This document shows positions 59,185 through 64,000 of a DNA stretch of 64,000 nt, one piece after another (the stretch's first letter is position 1; the number at the start of each line of letters is the position of its first letter). Location of the stretch: the NCBI GenBank assembly GCA_947034885.2, contig OX344750.2:20206053-20270052 (forward strand). The letters run 5' to 3'. This stretch comes from Thuidium tamariscinum. Its lineage: Eukaryota > Streptophyta > Bryopsida > Hypnales > Thuidiaceae. A program made the position numbers and the translations under genes. The notes beneath the pieces are model-generated. The model was not told the origin of the DNA. It saw only the letters and a program-made list of their open reading frames with translations, and searched no databases.

Positions 59185-59510
59185 CTTTTGATTGTTTGTT
59201 TGTTTTGTTTGATGTGTCTCGATCTTCAAAATTTTGCTTCTTTCCGAATTGCATTCTTTGTAAAGAAGCGTGCACAAGCTTTGTTCCATGGCATTTAGAC
59301 CTATAGTGTGAAAATTATTGAATTACAATAATTAAAAACTTATGAATTAAAAACTAAAAAACTATTTTTACTTTACTTATATATATATATATATATAATA
59401 TCATCCATTTTCTTTTTATGGATCAATTTCCCTTAGAATACACAGAAAAACAAAAGTAAAAATTAACCTTTATTTTGATTGTGACAATGGTACAAGGCAC
59501 CATAGTGTTT
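59185..59510 (+). repeat. Diverged third relative of the 53.5/63.9-kb segment
   Basis: GTTTGTTTGTTTTGTTTGAT opens a stretch with the same order of words as 53490-53800: CACAAGCTTTGTTCCATGGC versus CACAAACTTTGTTTTATGGC, then GTGAAAATTAT, and later TGTGACAATGGTACAAGGCA versus TGTGGCAATGGCACAAGACA. It is in the same orientation as copy A. Confidence 0.65.
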
Positions 59511-60627
59511 TTTTAAAGAATAAGTGTTTCATTTCTTACAATACCAAAGTAGGTGTGATATAAAACAACATGCAATAAAATATTGAAGTCATTGTAGTTC
59601 AGGAAAGAAGCATTGACATTTTTTTTCAATAGTTTTGACAATTAAGTCTCTATAGGGTGGTAGATTTTCCAAAAAAATTGTAGTGTATACAAGATTCTAC
59701 AACATTTCTATAGACTCAATTTTTTTGAAGTCATTGCATGTTTACAATTTGAACTATAGAAGTTTTTGTAGAAAAGAGTTCTAGACACTTGAATATATGT
59801 AATCAAATACATCTAAAAAAATAAAAAAAGATTCTTTAAAAACTAGATGAATGAAAAACAATCCCTTTGAAGTATAAACCATATATACATCTGAATTCAT
59901 TCATCATCTCAAATCAAGATGATTAAATAGTAAGGCTACATTTACACCAAGTTGTGGAATAAAAAACTTAGGACATTAAGATTTTAAATTCAACTAAAGT
60001 CTTTAATTTGCACCTAAGAAGCATTGAAGTTCCATCCTAGTCCAATGTGGCACATGTCAAGGCAAACAAATTATGTTTTAAACTCTTGAAGGTTAAAATT
60101 TGCATCTATGACGTTTCAATCACTGAAATAATTAGATGTTGGAAGGGAAGAGTGAATGTACTTAAACCTATAGGAAGGGTGGGGATCTTATGGTTCTTTG
60201 ATGCATCTTTAAGGTTGGAAATCTTCTTTTATGTGAACTTGCTTTCAACTATAGGAGAAAACTTCCCCTTGCATGAGTTATACAACACTTTGAACTCATC
60301 TTGAACCCCAAATGCACAAGGCCATATTTGAGCTTTTATAACATTCAGGAGCCTAAGAGAGGCTATCTTTCCCTCTCTAAAGATTTCATCCCAAAAAACA
60401 TCCAAATTGGAGGTTAAAGTATGATAAAAAAAAATATTAGCTTTGCAATTAATTCTTCTATTGTGACCCTGCTACTTGGCTAGCTAAGTAAAAATTAAGT
60501 ATCATTTAATAAATTCAACATACTTCTAACCCTAGCACCTACTTAGCTAAGTAAAAATTATCATCTGACAATTTCACATATCAATAGTTACTAATTTTGG
60601 AGTGAAATATTCCACACCATTTCATTT

Positions 60628-60757
60628 GTGTGTGAGGCAATTAACCTCACTGCTACAAAATGTTATCTCTTGGAGTGATCTCTCCCTCCAAATTTGTGTG
60701 AGGCAATTAGCCTCACTGCTACAAAATGTTATCTCTTGGAGTGATCTCTCCCTCCAA
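60628..60757. repeat. Two-copy tandem repeat, 66-bp period
   Basis: GTGTGAGGCAATTAACCTCA and GTGTGAGGCAATTAGCCTCA start successive copies 66 bp apart. Both continue with CTGCTACAAAATGTTATCTC and TTGGAGTGATCTCTCCCTCC. Confidence 0.92.
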
Positions 60758-61639
60758 CTTCTTAGTAGATGCCATTATGAAGAGAATTGTGTCATAGACA
60801 TTATGAATCCTCAAAGGAGTGATGAGTACTCCATAATTGAGAAGATTTCTAAAAGCACTGAATTGCAAGACAATAAGGAAGAAGACGGGGACTAAATTCC
60901 TTTCTTCACCAAACTGAAAACTAGAGGCCACAACAAGTTTGTCCCTTATTTGAGGCTTTAGTCTAGTTTGCCCCAAAACTGATATTATGACAATATCAGT
61001 GCATAAGAATTGACTCCATGGCTTATTCAAAATGAATTCAAAATTTAGAAGAGCACACACTTACACCAGATTCATTTGATGGTGGTGTTCATAACGAAAG
61101 AAATGAATAACAGTCAGACTATACAAGAAATGACGTACACATCTTTGCTTTCAAGACCTTGGGACCACAGTAAATGGACTCTTTTATGAGATAAAAGCTT
61201 AATGGTTGGATCCTATTCATGCTCAAATCACGCTCTAATCATGCTATGAAAGACACCATACTGCTATCTGCTAAAGGACACTAAGCTTATTACGAGATAT
61301 ACGCATGCCTGGCAGCGACCTCTATAGATATGAGCTCCATTGAGTTTATGTCATACAGAAATCGACAGCTTCAGGCGGTCCCAGTTGGTAGGTCTGTGAA
61401 AAGTATATGGGCTGGAACGTTGGAGCCTTAAAGCTTCTCTTACGCATAACAACATCAGCAAGGCTACTCTTATCTGTCCTCCTTACCTGAAAATAGAGCA
61501 AGCACCAGATTTATACCATATAATATAAGAATCCAAAACACTAAATCCACAAATTTTGGAATGGAGGAAGATGAGGATGCACACGAGGTCTTCATATCCA
61601 GGAATAACATGAGACAATTGCAAGGATGCCAGCATACCT

Positions 61640-63073
61640 TCAAACCTGTACCGGGAAAAATTGATTGTACAACTCCCGAAGCTCACGACATATTTCTTGG
61701 AATGTTGGCCGAGCACGAGGTGACGAAGCCCAACAGCGTTTTAGGAGGTCGAGCAACAACAAACGATCACGTCCTAGGGACCAAATGTTGAAATCACGAT
61801 TTGGTCTCCATTGTGTTCTATCTTCATCTGGCTTCATAACGCTGGCAGCATTGTATCCTCTAGGAAAGTCTTGGGATTCAACTCCAGTGACCACCTGGTA
61901 CGCCACAACTCCGAAGCTGTAGACATCGATTTTGTACACGCATTCAGGTGGTTCTGCTCCTCTAAGTTTACGACACCTCAAAACTTCGGGTGCAGTGTAA
62001 AATTGGGTGCCGATTCGGTAAGAGAAGGGTTCTACTGTTGCACCAGATGAATCCACGCGTTGCGTGCAACCAAAGTCAGCAACCTTCACGAGGTAAAATT
62101 GGGCATCTGAACGGGGCATCGACATTGTACTCATGAGAAGATTGCCAGGTTTCAGATCACCATGCACAAAACGCTCTTCATGTAAATGTTTCATCGCCTC
62201 GGCAACTTGCAACAACACAAGCAGCGTCACTCGAAACGAAAATGGTGACTTGTCATCCCTAACTCTTTCGTGTAGAAACCTCTGAAGATCGACCTCCAAC
62301 CATTCCATGAACAAGCTGCAGTCAAACGACCCATCCGACCAACCAAAAGAATCAACAATGTTTGGGTGCGAGACTTTCAAAGCAACGTCAAACTCATGTT
62401 TGAAGCTCTCGTTTTGATAAGGAATGTCACAGATAAACCGTTTCCTCGCGAAGGTGCCTTGGCGCCATAATATTTTGCAAACTTCTCCTTCGCTTCCCGA
62501 TCTTGCTTCGGTATGATCGTCCACCATCCTTACATCTGTCTCCTCCAACAACCAGAACTTCACAAATTCTGCACCAACCAACTGATGCTTCAGCTGTTCC
62601 ACAAGAGCGCAATTTGAACAACAGAGTCCAGGGAACATATCCAATTTCGTTGTCTCTCCGAGAACGGTAGCCGGGAAGAATCCCAGAATGCATCCGTGTT
62701 CAGGGCAAGTGAACTTCGTGCCCTCAAGCCATGTCAAGTAAGCTTGCTTTGGCATAACATTGCTGTGAATGTTGTGAACGGAAAAATCACAGTCCGAGGA
62801 ATTGCACGTGATTACGGTCCTAAGCCACTGCTCCTCGGATATGCACCTGAAAAAGAACTCGGACTCATAGGCAGACCGACAGTGAGACTTTATTGTTCTC
62901 CAAGATGGCTTTTCAGAGGCACCAAAGAATCGAGGAGGCAATCTAACGAACTGCGATGCATCGATAGAGTCGAGTTCGGTTGAATCCGCAACTAAAATCG
63001 GGTCATTCTCTACACCTCTGGATGGCCAAGTACATCCTGTCACGCGCGCAACTTCAAGATAGAATTCGGCCAT
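61640..63073 (-). CDS. Cys-rich N-terminal module fused to a protein kinase domain
   Basis: A single open exon encodes 477 residues from the ATG at 63073 (MAEFYLEVARVTG). The frame stays open about 26 codons upstream but has no ATG there; a pyrimidine-rich tract ending CAG/TAG-like just upstream suggests a spliced first exon or a 5' UTR intron. Residues about 90-155 hold a Cys/His pattern (C90, C95; C123-x2-H126-x-C128; C151, C152, C155) that could bind zinc. The kinase domain follows from about residue 190: glycine loop GSEGEV, Lys211 in FARKRF, HPNIV, catalytic loop HGDLKPGN (HGD, not HRD), DFG at 333-335, YTAPEV and IDVYSFGVV. The look is tyrosine-kinase-like (TKL/RLCK-type) Ser/Thr kinase, without signal peptide or membrane span. 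The family of the N-terminal module was not recognised. The 5' part is duplicated inverted at 54905-55528. Confidence 0.85.
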   Translation of the reverse strand: MAEFYLEVARVTGCTWPSRGVENDPILVADSTELDSIDASQFVRLPPRFFGASEKPSWRTIKSHCRSAYESEFFFRCISEEQWLRTVITCNSSDCDFSVHNIHSNVMPKQAYLTWLEGTKFTCPEHGCILGFFPATVLGETTKLDMFPGLCCSNCALVEQLKHQLVGAEFVKFWLLEETDVRMVDDHTEARSGSEGEVCKILWRQGTFARKRFICDIPYQNESFKHEFDVALKVSHPNIVDSFGWSDGSFDCSLFMEWLEVDLQRFLHERVRDDKSPFSFRVTLLVLLQVAEAMKHLHEERFVHGDLKPGNLLMSTMSMPRSDAQFYLVKVADFGCTQRVDSSGATVEPFSYRIGTQFYTAPEVLRCRKLRGAEPPECVYKIDVYSFGVVAYQVVTGVESQDFPRGYNAASVMKPDEDRTQWRPNRDFNIWSLGRDRLLLLDLLKRCWASSPRARPTFQEICRELRELYNQFFPVQV

Positions 63074-64000
63074 CAGATTCGACAAGCCCCCGTCTTGAAC
63101 CCTAGAAAAGCAAACTAAACCTAACTCGAGTTGTGTTTCGAGGGCAGGCAAAGTGTTCAGAACACTCGCAAGTGAGCATTACGGTCTCTGATCCTGACTT
63201 CTAACGTGCTCTCTTGTCTGCAGGTACCGCGTTATCAATAGAACGACAAGCAATCCTCACCCAACACAAACACGAGAGATCTAACCAACAATCAGGTGAG
63301 TCATGCAATGCACTTCTGTTGCACATATGCAGTACATGGATTCCATTTGGAATCCATGGGGAGACGCAGAGTGATGGTAAGCTAAACCCTTCACTTACTA
63401 GTGCGATGCGCAGGGTACAGAGGCGCAGGCGCCACCCGAAACTGGCCAAACCGAAGAATGTGGCGAGGACTGCGCCTACCGACCACTGTGAGCTTCCTTG
63501 GTTCTCTAGTTCTTTAGGGCATCCTGAACAGTGCAAGAAAAATCCATCCCTGAGTTGGAAGATATGCGAGGATTCTCACTGCCCCCTCACAAAGGTACAC
63601 AAGTGGCATATGGTACATTCCCAGTTAAAATCATTCGAACTATGTTACAGTAGTGTGTCTTGTGCCATTGCCACAGTTGAAATCAAAGTAAAAGTGATTT
63701 TTCAATTTTCAATTCATAATGAAAACTCTGAAATTCAATAACTTTCTTGCTGTGAGTGAAAGTATTTTTTAAAAATTTTTTAGAACCAAAAATAACTCAA
63801 GAATCCATGATTTTCTCACCATGAGTTGGAAGGCCACAAAACAAAGCTTATGCACCCATCCTTGTTGATAGCTTTTGGATAGTACCAAGTACGTGACTGA
63901 CTGGAGGACACATGGACCAAGAGATCTCAATGCAACAAACAAAACAAACAAACAAACAACTTGTTTTAAAGCACAAATATTATATTGGCCTATTGATAAG
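62450..64000 (-). repeat. Inverted segmental duplication, copy B
   Basis: This is the partner of 53480-55528 in opposite orientation. It includes the 5' part of the complete kinase gene and its upstream region. It lacks the 502-bp insertion and continues to the window edge, so its true outer end is unknown. Confidence 0.92.
63152..63510 (-). promoter_or_regulatory. Upstream region of the kinase gene, shared with the truncated copy
   Basis: The region is conserved with 54470-54826 in inverted orientation, apart from small differences. These include a palindrome that reads GGATTCCAAATGGAATCC here and GGATTCCATACGCATATGGA (then ATCC) in the other copy. It probably holds promoter and 5' UTR or a first exon. 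No start site could be fixed. Confidence 0.45.

Larger units (their letters stand above)
58223..61482. other. AT-rich intergenic region
   Basis: No gene is supported. It includes a diverged relative of the duplicated segment at about 59185-59510, a (TA)n run near 59379-59399, and a two-copy tandem repeat at 60628-60757. Confidence 0.5.

Noticed and set aside
62696-62983. 95-codon plus-strand frame inside the kinase gene, also present at 54995-55282
   Set aside because: It is antisense to a clear kinase-gene coding frame. It is preserved only because the DNA of the two copies is near-identical.
63214-63741. 175-codon plus-strand frame opposite the kinase upstream region
   Set aside because: It runs through the promoter side of a well-supported minus-strand gene, and its counterpart in copy A is much shorter, so it is not conserved as a protein.

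Overview
The window looks like nuclear DNA of a land plant, perhaps a non-seed plant (moss, liverwort or lycophyte grade). The evidence is intron-rich genes with GT-AG junctions, a subfamily III LRR receptor kinase, a chromodomain Ty3/gypsy element, a plant-type LINE, and CACTA-, Harbinger- and Mutator-like MITEs. The clade is an inference; nothing in the sequence fixes the species. No CRISPR array, operon, tRNA or rRNA gene was recognised.

Layout. 1-9 kb is an AT-rich desert with a Mutator-like MITE (3274-3511) and microsatellites. A Harbinger-like MITE (9069-9615) marks the change to a GC-richer gene island (about 9.6-23.9 kb). Three genes there can be modelled exon by exon with consistent splice phases: a ZAR1-like LRR receptor kinase (+, 11425-15315, six exons), an SMP-30/regucalcin-like lactonase (-, 16656-18957, five exons, with a TTAA-flanked MITE in one intron) and a coiled-coil protein (-, 20365-23846, eleven exons). 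The first two converge. A possible minus-strand gene near 9.5-10.3 kb could not be resolved.

24.3-42.9 kb is repeat territory: a foldback element; a decayed minus-strand LINE (about 25.29-32.37 kb) that split a TTAA-flanked MITE and itself carries a 1.17-kb insertion; a palindrome-rich MITE (33.32-33.65 kb); a 239-bp CACTA MITE (34909-35147); and a 4.25-kb non-autonomous CACTA element with matching 3-bp target duplications (36432-40681). 42949-49706 is a minus-strand Ty3/gypsy chromovirus with both LTRs. It is a fossil but young-looking, and its LTRs carry arrays of perfect heat-shock-element motifs upstream of a TATA-like box.

49.7-64 kb holds more AT-rich repeats and an inverted duplication. 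62450-64000 (running off the window) contains the 5' part of a complete Cys-rich/protein-kinase gene (61640-63073, -). Its inverted copy at about 53480-55528 carries only the 5' part of that gene. The two coding copies read as identical in three frames, while the flanks differ by substitutions, indels and a 502-bp insertion with 9-bp target repeats.

The genes do not form an obvious pathway. The most interesting signals are the HSE-bearing LTRs, the inverted kinase duplication with near-identical coding parts, the filled/empty-site pair that dates a compound MITE insertion, and the Cys-rich N-terminal module fused to a kinase.
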